Assembly (NCBI RefSeq): GCF_001839655.2
Contig: NZ_CP056087.1
Span: 4,278,001 to 4,342,000, forward strand
DNA from: Pseudomonas argentinensis
GTDB lineage: Bacteria; Pseudomonadota; Gammaproteobacteria; Pseudomonadales; Pseudomonadaceae
Direction of reading: 5' to 3'
Length of the DNA: 64,000 nucleotides
This document shows, piece by piece, positions 28,837 to 36,953 of this stretch. The notes beneath the pieces were generated by a model. That model made no database searches. It was given only the letters and a program-made list of their open reading frames with translations, and was not told the origin of the DNA. A program made the position numbers and the translations under genes. Numbering within the stretch: position 1 is the first letter of the stretch; each line of letters opens with the position of its first letter.

Positions 28837-30882
28837 TCACACCAATCCCAGGGCGACCATCGACAGGTCGATCAACTTGATGCCAACGAACGGCGCGACG
28901 ATGCCGCCGAGGCCGTAGATCAGCAGGTTGCGGCGCAGCAGGCTCGACGCATCGGCGGCCTGCACGCGCACGCCGCGCAGGGCCAGGGGAATCAGCGCGA
29001 CGATGATCAGCGCGTTGAACACGATGGCCGAGAGGATCGCGCTCTGCGGGCTGTGCAGCTGCATCAGGTTCAGGGCGCCGAGCTGCGGGTAGATACCGGC
29101 GAACAGCGCCGGCAGGATCGCGAAGTACTTGGCGACGTCGTTGGCGATCGAGAAGGTGGTCAGCGCACCGCGGGTGACCAGCAGTTCCTTGCCGACCTGC
29201 ACCACGTCGAGCAGCTTGGTCGGGTCCGAATCCAGGTCCACCAGGTTGGCGGCCTCGCGGGCGGCCTGGGTGCCATCGTTCATCGCCAGGCCCACGTCGG
29301 CCTGGGCCAGCGCAGGGGCGTCGTTGGCGCCGTCGCCACACATGGCCACCAGCTTGCCGTCGGCCTGCTCGCTGCGAATGCGCTGCAGCTTCTTCTCCGG
29401 CGTGGCTTCGGCGATGACGTCGTCGACGCCCGCCTCGGCAGCGATCGCCGCGGCGGTCAGCGGGTTGTCGCCGGTCACCATCACGGTGCGGATGCCCATG
29501 CGGCGCAGCTGGGAAAAACGCTCGCGGATGCCGGGCTTGATCACGTCCTTCAGGTGAATGGCACCGAGCAGGCAACCATCGCTGGCAACCAGCAGCGGAG
29601 TGCCGCCGCTTTGCGCGATCTGCTGGACTTCCCGCGCCAGCACCTGGGGCATCTCGTCTCGCGTCAGGCTGAGCCAGTTGAGCACCGAATCCACGGCACC
29701 CTTGCGGTACCGAATGCCCTGGTAGTCGACGCCGGACAGGCGGGTTTGCGCGCTGAATGGCACCACCTCCAGGCTCTCGCGGCGCGGCTCGTCGATGGGT
29801 TGCAGGGCGCGCAGGTAGTCGACGATCGATTTGCCCTCCGGCGTGTCGTCGGCAAGCGATGCCAGCAGCGCGGCGTGGGTCAGCTGCGGCGTGGTGACGC
29901 CAGGTGCCTGGAACAGCGCGCTGCAGCGGCGGTTACCGAAGGTGATGGTGCCGGTCTTGTCGAGCAGCAGGGTGTGCACGTCCCCCGCCGCTTCCACCGC
30001 GCGCCCCGACTTGGCGATCACGTTGAGACGCACCAGGCGATCCATCCCGGCGATGCCGATGGCCGACAGCAGGCCGCCGATGGTGGTGGGAATCAGCGTC
30101 ACCAACAGCGCGGCGAGGTACACCAGCGGCAGGTCGCCACCGGCGTAGCGGGCGAAGGGCTGCAGGGTCGCCACCACGAGCAGGAAGATCAGCGTCATGC
30201 CGATGAGCAGGATGTCCAGGGCGATCTCGTTGGGAGTCTTCTGCCGCTTGGCGCCCTCGACCAGGGCGATCATGCGGTCCAGGGTCGACTCGCCGGGGTT
30301 GGCGGTGATGCGGATCATCAGGCTGTCGGAGACCACCTGGGTGTTGCCGGTCACTGCCGAGCGATCGCCGCCGGATTCGCGAATCACCGGTGCCGACTCG
30401 CCGGTAATGGCCGCCTCGTTGACCGCGGCGACACCCTCGATCACCTCGCCATCACCAGGTATCAGCTCCCCGGCATCGACGCGCACCACATCGCCCTTGC
30501 GCAGCCGCGAGGCCGGCACCTGCTCGAAGTAGCCGTGAGCCGTCCTGTAGCGGGCGGTGAGGCCTTCGCTGCCCGACCTGAGGTTGTCCGCCCGGGCCTT
30601 GCCACGGCCTTCGGCGAGGGCCTCGGCGAAGTTGGCGAACAGCACGGTGAACCACAGCCACAGGGCGATCTGCAGGGTGAAGCTGGTGCTCACCGCGTCG
30701 CTGGGAATGACGCACAGGAGGGTGGTGACCAGCGCCGTCAGCGCCACGGTGAGCATCACCGGGGAGCGGGTCAGCTGGCGTGGGTCGAGCTTGACGAAGG
30801 CCTGCTTCAAGGCCGGGCGCCACAGCGCACGGACCGTGGTGTCAGCCGCAGCGCCCACGGGCGCCTGAGTATGCATGTTCAT
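28837..30882 (-). CDS. kdpB: KdpB, P-type ATPase catalytic subunit
   Basis: A 681-residue P-type ATPase. TGES with S163 is in the actuator domain. The phosphorylated D308 lies in [14 protein letters not shown]. The hinge has [20 protein letters not shown] and [18 protein letters not shown]. It hydrolyses ATP to drive K+ through KdpA. It begins 12 bp after the kdpA stop, and all motifs look functional. Confidence 0.97.
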   Translation of the reverse strand: MNMHTQAPVGAAADTTVRALWRPALKQAFVKLDPRQLTRSPVMLTVALTALVTTLLCVIPSDAVSTSFTLQIALWLWFTVLFANFAEALAEGRGKARADNLRSGSEGLTARYRTAHGYFEQVPASRLRKGDVVRVDAGELIPGDGEVIEGVAAVNEAAITGESAPVIRESGGDRSAVTGNTQVVSDSLMIRITANPGESTLDRMIALVEGAKRQKTPNEIALDILLIGMTLIFLLVVATLQPFARYAGGDLPLVYLAALLVTLIPTTIGGLLSAIGIAGMDRLVRLNVIAKSGRAVEAAGDVHTLLLDKTGTITFGNRRCSALFQAPGVTTPQLTHAALLASLADDTPEGKSIVDYLRALQPIDEPRRESLEVVPFSAQTRLSGVDYQGIRYRKGAVDSVLNWLSLTRDEMPQVLAREVQQIAQSGGTPLLVASDGCLLGAIHLKDVIKPGIRERFSQLRRMGIRTVMVTGDNPLTAAAIAAEAGVDDVIAEATPEKKLQRIRSEQADGKLVAMCGDGANDAPALAQADVGLAMNDGTQAAREAANLVDLDSDPTKLLDVVQVGKELLVTRGALTTFSIANDVAKYFAILPALFAGIYPQLGALNLMQLHSPQSAILSAIVFNALIIVALIPLALRGVRVQAADASSLLRRNLLIYGLGGIVAPFVGIKLIDLSMVALGLV

Positions 30883-30894
30883 GTTCGCTCCGCC

Positions 30895-32589
30895 TTACAG
30901 GGCCGCGCCGAGGTGGTCGGCAATCGGGCCGAGCGCCAGGGCGGGTAAAAAGGTGAGGCCGCCGACCAGCAGGATGGTCAGGGCCAGAAGGGTCACGAAA
31001 AGCGGGCCATGGGTGGGGAAGCTGTTCGGCCCGAGCGGGGCCTGCTTCTTGGCCGCCAGGCTGCCGGCGATCGCCAGGATCGGCAGGATGTAACCGAAGC
31101 GCCCCAGCAGGATGGCGAAGCCCAGCATCAGGTTGTGAAAGGCCGTATTGGCGCCGAAGCCAGCGAACGCCGAACCGTTGTTGGCCGTGGCCGAGGTGTA
31201 GGCGTACAACGCCTGGCTGAACCCGTGGGGGCCGGGGTTGCTGATGGACGCCGCCGGCCCGGCCAGGCCGACCGCCAGGGCACAGAACACCAGCACGCCC
31301 ACGGGCATCACGATCAGCGTGGCGACCAGCAGGCGCACCTCCCGGGCATCAAGCTTCTTGCCCAGGTATTCCGGCGTGCGGCCGATCATCAGGCCGGCCA
31401 GGAACACGGCGATCAGCACGAACAGCATCATGCCGTAGAGGCCTGCGCCGACGCCGCCGAAGACCACCTCGCTGAGCATCATGTTGGACATCGAGATCAT
31501 CCCGGCCAGCGGGCTGAGGCTGTCGTGCATGGCGTTGACCGAGCCATTGGAGGCCGCCGTGGTAGCCACCGCCCAGAGAATCGAGGCGGCAACGCCGAAG
31601 CGGCTCTCCTTGCCCTCCAGCGACCCCGCCTGCTCGACCGGCAGGCCGGCGAGCGCCGGGTTGGGCTGGTATTCGGCGTGGAGCGCAACGCCCAGGCCGG
31701 TCACGAACAGGACCAGCATGCAGGCCAGCAAGGCGCGGCTCTGGCGCATGTCCTTGACGTAATGGCCGAAGGTGAACAGCAGTGCGGCGGGGATCAGCAG
31801 AATCGACACGACCTGGGACAGATTGCTCCACACCGTCGGGTTCTCGAACGGGTGCGCCGAATTGACGCCGAAGAAGCCACCGCCGTTGGTGCCCAGCTGC
31901 TTGATGGCGATCTGGCTGGCTGCCGGGCCGAGGGGAATGCTCTGCTCCTGGCCCTGCAGCGTGGTGGCGTTGACGTAGGCCTCGAAGCTCTGCGGCACGC
32001 CCTGCCAGACCAGGAACAGCGCCAGCAGGGTGCTCAGCGGCAGCAGCGCATAGAGGGTCGCGCGGGTCAGGTCGACCCAGAAGTTGCCCAGGCTGTGGGA
32101 CGAGCGTGCGCTGATCCCACGGGCCAGCGCGGCGAGTACCGCCAGGCCGACCGCCGGGCTGAGGAAGTTCTGCACGGTAAGGCCGGCCATCTGGCTCAGG
32201 TAGCTGAGGGTGGCTTCGCCGCTGTAGGCCTGCCAGTTGGTGTTGCCGACGAAACTGGCGGCGGTGTTGAAGGCCAGGGTCCACTCCACGCCCGGCAGGC
32301 CCTGCGGGTTCAGGGGTAGCAGGCCCTGGCCGATCAGCAGCGCGAAGAGCACCAGCAGGCTCAGGGCCGAGAACACCAGCACCGCACCGGCGTACTGTTG
32401 CCAGCTCTGGCCATGGCCCGGCCTGATGCCGGCGCAGCGGTAGATGCACTGCTCGACCGGCTCGAGGATCGGTTGCAGCCAGGTTCGCTGCCCCTCCATG
32501 GCCTTGTAGATGAATTTGCCCAGCCAGGGCGCGGGCAGCAGCACCAGCGCGAAGAAGGCGACCAGCAGCATCAGGTCCTGTAGCGTCAT
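30895..32589 (-). CDS. kdpA: KdpA, potassium-binding subunit
   Basis: A 564-residue multi-span K+ channel-like subunit. Selectivity-filter segments are recognisable: TNGGGFFGVNSAHPFENP, GSVNAMHDSLSP and NNGSAFAGFGANTAF, with the first filter near FVGNTNWQAYSG. It starts at the ATG at 32589; an ATG at 32594, touching the kdpF stop, would be out of family register by a few residues but has only 3 nt to its GGGAG. The former has about 9 nt spacing. Confidence 0.95.
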   Translation of the reverse strand: MTLQDLMLLVAFFALVLLPAPWLGKFIYKAMEGQRTWLQPILEPVEQCIYRCAGIRPGHGQSWQQYAGAVLVFSALSLLVLFALLIGQGLLPLNPQGLPGVEWTLAFNTAASFVGNTNWQAYSGEATLSYLSQMAGLTVQNFLSPAVGLAVLAALARGISARSSHSLGNFWVDLTRATLYALLPLSTLLALFLVWQGVPQSFEAYVNATTLQGQEQSIPLGPAASQIAIKQLGTNGGGFFGVNSAHPFENPTVWSNLSQVVSILLIPAALLFTFGHYVKDMRQSRALLACMLVLFVTGLGVALHAEYQPNPALAGLPVEQAGSLEGKESRFGVAASILWAVATTAASNGSVNAMHDSLSPLAGMISMSNMMLSEVVFGGVGAGLYGMMLFVLIAVFLAGLMIGRTPEYLGKKLDAREVRLLVATLIVMPVGVLVFCALAVGLAGPAASISNPGPHGFSQALYAYTSATANNGSAFAGFGANTAFHNLMLGFAILLGRFGYILPILAIAGSLAAKKQAPLGPNSFPTHGPLFVTLLALTILLVGGLTFLPALALGPIADHLGAAL

Positions 32590-32594
32590 GGCAT

Positions 32595-32684
32595 TCACTC
32601 CCTGCCTGCCTGGAGCAGCGCATGCAGCAGGTAGACGAAGAGGCCGGCAACCAGAAGCAGCGATAGCCCATCGAGAACGTTCAT
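32595..32684 (-). CDS. kdpF: KdpF, 29-residue accessory peptide
   Basis: A 29-residue open frame (MNVLDGLSLLLV, then AGLFVYLLHALLQAGRE) directly upstream of kdpA. It is one hydrophobic helix with a short polar tail, the normal form of KdpF, which stabilises the pump complex in the membrane. Its stop is immediately followed by the next ATG (TGAATG). GGAG lies 5 nt before its start. It is first of the kdpFABCDE unit. Confidence 0.92.
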   Translation of the reverse strand: MNVLDGLSLLLVAGLFVYLLHALLQAGRE

Positions 32685-32762
32685 CTTTCACTCCTCGGAT
32701 ACGGGGGATCCCGTGGTCCGAAAAGTCTCGTTGGAATGGCTGTAAATTATCGATTCCGAAAA

Positions 32763-32797
32763 ACCCCAGGCGCGTAAAAAAAACGTATTTTCTGGGG
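32763..32797 (-). promoter_or_regulatory. Candidate KdpE box and hairpin upstream of kdpF
   Basis: On the minus strand a TACG-T8-ACGCGCC stretch resembles the T-rich/C-rich KdpE-binding site before the E. coli kdp promoter. It lies about 85-105 nt upstream of kdpF. It is enclosed by CCCCAG (complement of 32792-32797) and CTGGGG (complement of 32764-32769), followed by TTTTT, so it may instead be a terminator for the upstream LysR transcript. A GATAAT further down is a possible -10. The remainder of 32800-33096 holds no gene I can support. Confidence 0.45.
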
Positions 32798-33096
32798 CTT
32801 GCGCGTGCCTGGAGCGCGCCAGTGCTTGCCTCCGGATCTCTATGGATCTATGCAGGCAGCACCTTTCTCTGGCCGCATTCACAGCCACATCGTCAGCGTG
32901 ATCTGCGGGGCCTGCTGCGCTGCGGTAACTCGCTGAGTGCGGCGTTCAGCTACTAGTGATCGTCGGCAAGATCAAGCGCGTCGAGCTCAGGGGCCTCGAG
33001 CCTGAGGCCAACGACGCGCCGGCCACGCCACTGGCCAAGTCACACGCTGACGGTTGCCGTGGTGGTCATCCCATCGCCGGGATAGCCACCTGTGGC

Positions 33097-34011
33097 TCAA
33101 CGATTGATCACGCCGCCCGGCGACACGGGCCCGCCACCCAGATGGGCGAGCAGGCTGCGCATCGGCCTCGACAGCTGGTTCCAGTCCCTGAAACACAGGC
33201 ACAGTTCGCGCCGGGCCCAGGCATCGTCGAGGGCGATCACCTTGAGGCCGTAGCGGCGCCTGTGCAGCCGGGCGATGCCTTGGGGCAGGATGCCGAGGCC
33301 GATGCCATGGGCGACCATCTGACAAAGCGCTTCGAAGCCGTTCATGCGGATGCGCAGGTCCAGTGGTCGACCGGCCAGCCGCGCCTGCTCGTTGATGTGA
33401 TCCTGCAGCGCACTGGCCTGGCCCAGCCCCACGAACGCCTCGCCCAGCACCTCGGCGAACGGCAGGGTGCCGCGTTGCGCGAGGGGGTGCCCCGGAGCGG
33501 CGATCAACACCAGATGATCCCTGGCCACCGGTTGCAGCTGCACGCCCTCGGCGCTGACCGCACTGGACACGATGCCCGCCTCGGCCAGGCCGCAGGCCAG
33601 GTTGCGCACGATATCCACGCTGGTACGCTCCTTGAGCTCGATATGCAGGCGTGGCCGTTCGGCCAGCCAGGGCGCCAGCCGGCCCGGCAGGAACAGCGTC
33701 AGCGCGGCGGTATTGGCATACAGATCGAGGGAGCCCCGCGCCCCTGCCGCATAGTCCTGCAGCTCGTCGTTCAAGGCTTGCTGTTGGCGCAACATCAGCC
33801 GGGCGTGATGGGCCAACGCCTCACCGGCCTCGGTGGTGATCACACCGCGCGGGCGCCGCTCCAGCAAGGTCACCCCGACGGCCCCTTCCATCTTGCGCAG
33901 CCGTTCGCTGGCAGACGCCAGGGCGAGGTTGGCCCGTGCCGCGCCCGCGGTGATGCTGCCGGCATCGGCGATGCACAGAAACAGCTGAAGATCCGCCAGG
34001 TCGAGTCGCAT
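33097..34011 (-). CDS. LysR-family transcriptional regulator
   Basis: A 304-residue LysR protein. HTH: ITAGAARANLALASASERLR followed by the dimer helix. Effector domain: LIAAPGHPLAQR and MVAHGIGLGILPQ, typical of the CysB-like fold. It diverges from the TauE/SafE permease at 34122 with a 110-bp shared promoter region, and by family habit probably regulates that exporter in response to its substrate. An alternative role in kdp is unlikely, since kdp has its own regulators. Confidence 0.92.
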   Translation of the reverse strand: MRLDLADLQLFLCIADAGSITAGAARANLALASASERLRKMEGAVGVTLLERRPRGVITTEAGEALAHHARLMLRQQQALNDELQDYAAGARGSLDLYANTAALTLFLPGRLAPWLAERPRLHIELKERTSVDIVRNLACGLAEAGIVSSAVSAEGVQLQPVARDHLVLIAAPGHPLAQRGTLPFAEVLGEAFVGLGQASALQDHINEQARLAGRPLDLRIRMNGFEALCQMVAHGIGLGILPQGIARLHRRRYGLKVIALDDAWARRELCLCFRDWNQLSRPMRSLLAHLGGGPVSPGGVINR

Positions 34012-34121
34012 CGGGGCCTCTCTTCCTCTGGTTTTTCCGAAGGCTGCACTGAGTTTTCCGCATTGTGCCGGGTGCCGGGAGCGGCTTCAATTGCACCAAC
34101 CACTCAATCGAGCCCTCGCCC

Positions 34122-34868
34122 ATGCACGACGCCACGTTCTACCTGCTGTTTCTTATCGGCACCTTCCTGGCAGCGGGGCTGGTCAAGGGCGTGACCGGTA
34201 TGGGCCTGCCGACCGTGGCCATGGGCCTGCTGGGCACGCTGATGGCGCCTGCGGCGGCGGCGGCGATCCTGATCATCCCCTCCTTCGTGACCAACCTCTG
34301 GCAGCTGTTTGGCGGCCCTGCACTCGGGCCCCTGCTGCGCCGCCTGTGGCCGATGATGCTATGCATCGTGCTCGGCACGCTCGCGGCTTCGACCTTGCTG
34401 GTGGTGGCCAATCCGCTCTGGTCGGGGTTCTGGCTGGGCATCGCGTTGATCGCCTACGCGCTCTACGCACTGCTCGCGCCAGCATTCCGCATGGCGGCGC
34501 GGCTGGAGCGTTGGGCATCTCCGGTGGTGGGGTTGGCAACGGGTGTGATGACCGGCGCGACCGGCGTATTCGTGATGCCGGCGGTGCCCTACCTGGGCTC
34601 GCTGAACCTCAGCCGCGACGAGCTGGTGCAGGCCCTGGGCCTGTCCTTCAGCGTGTCCACCCTGGCGCTCGCCATCGGGCTCTACTGGCACGGCGCGCTT
34701 CAAGTCAGCCAACTCGGTACCTCGGCCGCGGCCATCGTCCCGGCGCTGCTTGGCATGTGGCTGGGCCAACGGCTGCGCGCGCAGATCAGCCCCGTGCGCT
34801 TTCGTCAGTGCTTCATGGCGTTCCTGATCCTGCTCGGCCTCGAACTGGCCTCGCGGCCGTTGTTCTGA
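34122..34868 (+). CDS. TauE/SafE-family membrane permease
   Basis: A 248-residue inner-membrane protein with about eight hydrophobic segments. Family marks are GTFLAAGLVKGVTGMGLPTV in the first repeat and GLATGVMTGATGVFVMPAVP in the second. Members export sulfite, sulfoacetate or other small organic anions, and the substrate here is unknown. I start at the ATG at 34122 because it gives the expected N-terminal helix; the open frame extends further upstream. It converges with the TonB gene 14 bp away. Confidence 0.9.
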   Translation: MHDATFYLLFLIGTFLAAGLVKGVTGMGLPTVAMGLLGTLMAPAAAAAILIIPSFVTNLWQLFGGPALGPLLRRLWPMMLCIVLGTLAASTLLVVANPLWSGFWLGIALIAYALYALLAPAFRMAARLERWASPVVGLATGVMTGATGVFVMPAVPYLGSLNLSRDELVQALGLSFSVSTLALAIGLYWHGALQVSQLGTSAAAIVPALLGMWLGQRLRAQISPVRFRQCFMAFLILLGLELASRPLF

Positions 34869-34882
34869 AGCGATAGCCGCGC

Positions 34883-35689
34883 TCACTGTATCCGGTAGCT
34901 GAAGGTGTTCTTCACATTGGCCACCGCCACCGCCTGGCCATTGACCACGCGAGGTTGGTAGCGGAAGGTTTTTGCAGCCGCCAGCGAGGCTTTGACGAAC
35001 ATGGGGTGGCAGCTGCCCACCACCTGCGGGTCTTCAACGCGGCCGGCGGCAGTGACCGTGTAGGCAACGGTGCATTCGCCCTCGATCTTGCGCTCCAGGG
35101 CGCGCGCGGGGTAATCCGGTGCCTGCTTGGCGATGGGCAGGTACTGGCGGCTGGCAGCCTCCGCCTCGGCACCTGCAGCCGCGGCGGCTGCGGCATTTGC
35201 CGCAGCCTGGCGCTCGGTTTCGGCCTGACGGGCCCGGGCCAGTTGCTGCTCCCTCAACGCCTGCCGCTGCTGCTCCTCACGGGCCAGACGTTCCTCACGT
35301 AGCGCTTGCTCACGCTGCTGGCGCTCGCGCTGCACCTGGCGGGCTTTTTCCCGACGTTCCTGCTCCACCCGCTTGAAGGCGAGATCGGCCTGCTCGACAA
35401 CCGGCGCCCGGGCCACCGGCTCAGGTTCCGGCACCGGGACAGGCGCTGGTGCAGGTGGCTCGGCAAGCACCGGCACAACCGGCGCTACCACGGGCGCCGG
35501 CAAGGTGATCAACTGGGTGGTGAGCACCGCAGAAACCGGTGCCGGCATCGGCGCCTGGTGGGACAGGTTGAGCAGTACGTAGGCCAGGCCGGCATGTAGG
35601 GCCAACGCCACCCCGAAGGCAAAACCGTGTTCACGCCAGGCTGGCCAGACGAAACGGGATGCGGGTATTTCCAGGGTCAGACCGTTCAT
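34883..35689 (-). CDS. TonB-type energy transducer with TolA-like linker
   Basis: A 268-residue transducer. One N-terminal membrane anchor (GFAFGVALALHAGLAYVLLN) is followed by a Pro/Val-rich stretch (about 60-100). A long charged Arg/Glu/Gln coiled coil comes next (about 105-165, EERLAREEQQRQALREQQLA), and then a TonB C-terminal domain (about 185-268) with PDYPARALERKIEGECTVAY and TFRYQPRVVNG. The coiled-coil linker is like TolA domain II, not the usual Pro-Glu/Pro-Lys linker of TonB. It is last of a run with TolR-like and TolQ-like genes and likely energises the receptor at 38948-41422. Confidence 0.9.
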   Translation of the reverse strand: MNGLTLEIPASRFVWPAWREHGFAFGVALALHAGLAYVLLNLSHQAPMPAPVSAVLTTQLITLPAPVVAPVVPVLAEPPAPAPVPVPEPEPVARAPVVEQADLAFKRVEQERREKARQVQRERQQREQALREERLAREEQQRQALREQQLARARQAETERQAAANAAAAAAAGAEAEAASRQYLPIAKQAPDYPARALERKIEGECTVAYTVTAAGRVEDPQVVGSCHPMFVKASLAAAKTFRYQPRVVNGQAVAVANVKNTFSYRIQ

Positions 35690-35690
35690 C

Positions 35691-36134
35691 TCAAGGCGCC
35701 TCGGTGATCAGGCCCAGGCGACTGACACCGCCACGCTGCAGTTCGGCGATGCCGGTCACCACCGATGCGTAGTCGGCGTTCTGGTCGGCGCGCACGTACA
35801 CCTTGGTATCCGGGCTGGCGGCGACCAGGGCGGCGATCTTCTCGCGCATCTCGTTCTTGTCCACCGCGCTGTCGGTCTGCGCCTCGACGTTCACCTCGCT
35901 GCCCAGGTTCCAGTAGAAGCTGCCGTCCTCCTTCACCGACAGGGTGACGATGCGCTGCTCACCCGGCGTTGGCAGCGCCTCGGCCGCCACCTTGGGCAAT
36001 TCGATCTGCACGCCCTGGACCAGCATCGGCGCGGTGACCATGAAGATCACCAGCAGCACCAGCATCACGTCGATATAGGGCACCACATTCATCTCGGCCT
36101 TCAGGCCATGCTTGTGCTTCGGTCGAACCAGCAT
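35691..36134 (-). CDS. ExbD/TolR-family biopolymer transporter
   Basis: A 147-residue single-span protein. The N-terminus KAEMNVVPYIDVMLVLLVIF carries the conserved aspartate in the membrane helix used for proton coupling, with the wording typical of TolR. The periplasmic part ends VTGIAELQRGGVSRLGLITE. It lies 13 bp after the TolQ-like gene and 1 bp before TonB, so the three are one unit. Given the TonB next door I infer an ExbD role, despite the TolR-like sequence. Confidence 0.92.
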   Translation of the reverse strand: MLVRPKHKHGLKAEMNVVPYIDVMLVLLVIFMVTAPMLVQGVQIELPKVAAEALPTPGEQRIVTLSVKEDGSFYWNLGSEVNVEAQTDSAVDKNEMREKIAALVAASPDTKVYVRADQNADYASVVTGIAELQRGGVSRLGLITEAP

Positions 36135-36147
36135 TGCGCTCTCCTCC

Positions 36148-36867
36148 TCAGGCTGCCGCGGCCATGCTCGGCGCCGCGCCGTTCAGGCGACGGTGCAGGC
36201 GGCCCTGCAACTCGTTGCCAAAGGCGTAGTAACGGGCGATCAGCGTCTGGCTACGCGCCGAGAAACGGTTATAGGCCATCACCGCTGGAATCGCTGCGAA
36301 CAGACCGATGGCGGTGGCGATCAGTGCTTCGGCGATGCCCGGGGCGACGGTGGACAGCGTGGCCTGCTGCACCTGGGACAGGCCCAGGAAAGAATTCATG
36401 ATCCCCCACACGGTACCGAACAGGCCGATATAGGGGCTCACCGAGCCGACCGTCGCGAGAAATGGCAGGCCCTTCTCCAGGCGTTCTTCCTGCTCGGCGA
36501 TGGCCACAGCCAGGCTGCGCTCGACACCGTCGAGCACCGCTTCCGGGCTGTTGCCGGCATGGGGTTGCAGCTGGCTGAAGCTCTGGTAGCCGGCCAGAAA
36601 GATGCGTTGCAGGGCGGCCTCGGCCGGCAGGTCCTGCTGGCTGCCTTCGCGATACAGGCCACCGATCTCGTCGGTACGAAAGCGCTTGAGAAAGGCTTTG
36701 GCCAGTTGCTCGCTACGCCGCAGCACGGCGCCGCGCTGGACGATCAGGTACCAGCTGGCCAGCGAGGCCAGCACCAGGCAAAGCATCACTGCCTGCACGA
36801 CGATGCTGGCTTCGCTGATCAGGCCCCAGACGGTCATGTGTTCGAGGTGGGCTTGGTTTTGCATCAC
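36148..36867 (-). CDS. ExbB/TolQ-family proton channel
   Basis: A 239-residue, three-span MotA/TolQ/ExbB protein. MTVWGLISEASIVVQAVMLC at the N-terminus and ATVGSVSPYIGLFGTVWGIM plus ATVAPGIAEAL-type segments (here LSTVAPGIAEALIATAIGLF) read like TolQ. It forms the proton-driven motor with the TolR/ExbD-like neighbour. No tolA, tolB or pal is present here; instead a TonB follows, and a phytase and receptor precede it. I therefore infer a dedicated TonB motor derived from the Tol branch. Confidence 0.92.
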   Translation of the reverse strand: MMQNQAHLEHMTVWGLISEASIVVQAVMLCLVLASLASWYLIVQRGAVLRRSEQLAKAFLKRFRTDEIGGLYREGSQQDLPAEAALQRIFLAGYQSFSQLQPHAGNSPEAVLDGVERSLAVAIAEQEERLEKGLPFLATVGSVSPYIGLFGTVWGIMNSFLGLSQVQQATLSTVAPGIAEALIATAIGLFAAIPAVMAYNRFSARSQTLIARYYAFGNELQGRLHRRLNGAAPSMAAAA

Positions 36868-36917
36868 GGATTTCCTTCAGTTGCTCGAGCCCGTGGGCTC
36901 ACATTGGAAGACCAGCA

Positions 36918-36944
36918 CGTTGCGCACTGATGACAGGCGCAACG
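36918..36944. promoter_or_regulatory. Hairpin between phytase and exbB genes
   Basis: CGTTGCGC (36918-36925) and GCGCAACG (36937-36944) form a perfect 8-bp stem around an 11-nt loop in the 86-bp space between the phytase stop and the exbB-like start. No U tract follows. It may stabilise or process the transcript between cistrons. Confidence 0.4.
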
Positions 36945-36953
36945 CCATTCGTC

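Noticed and set aside
28744..30948. 734-codon open frame opposite kdpB
   Set aside because: Antisense to an intact P-type ATPase; composition is His/Gln/Arg-rich as expected from a high-GC shadow frame.
36148..36867. Housekeeping tolQ of the Tol-Pal system
   Set aside because: Sequence is TolQ-like, but tolA, tolB, pal and ybgC are absent and a TonB, phytase and receptor surround it.
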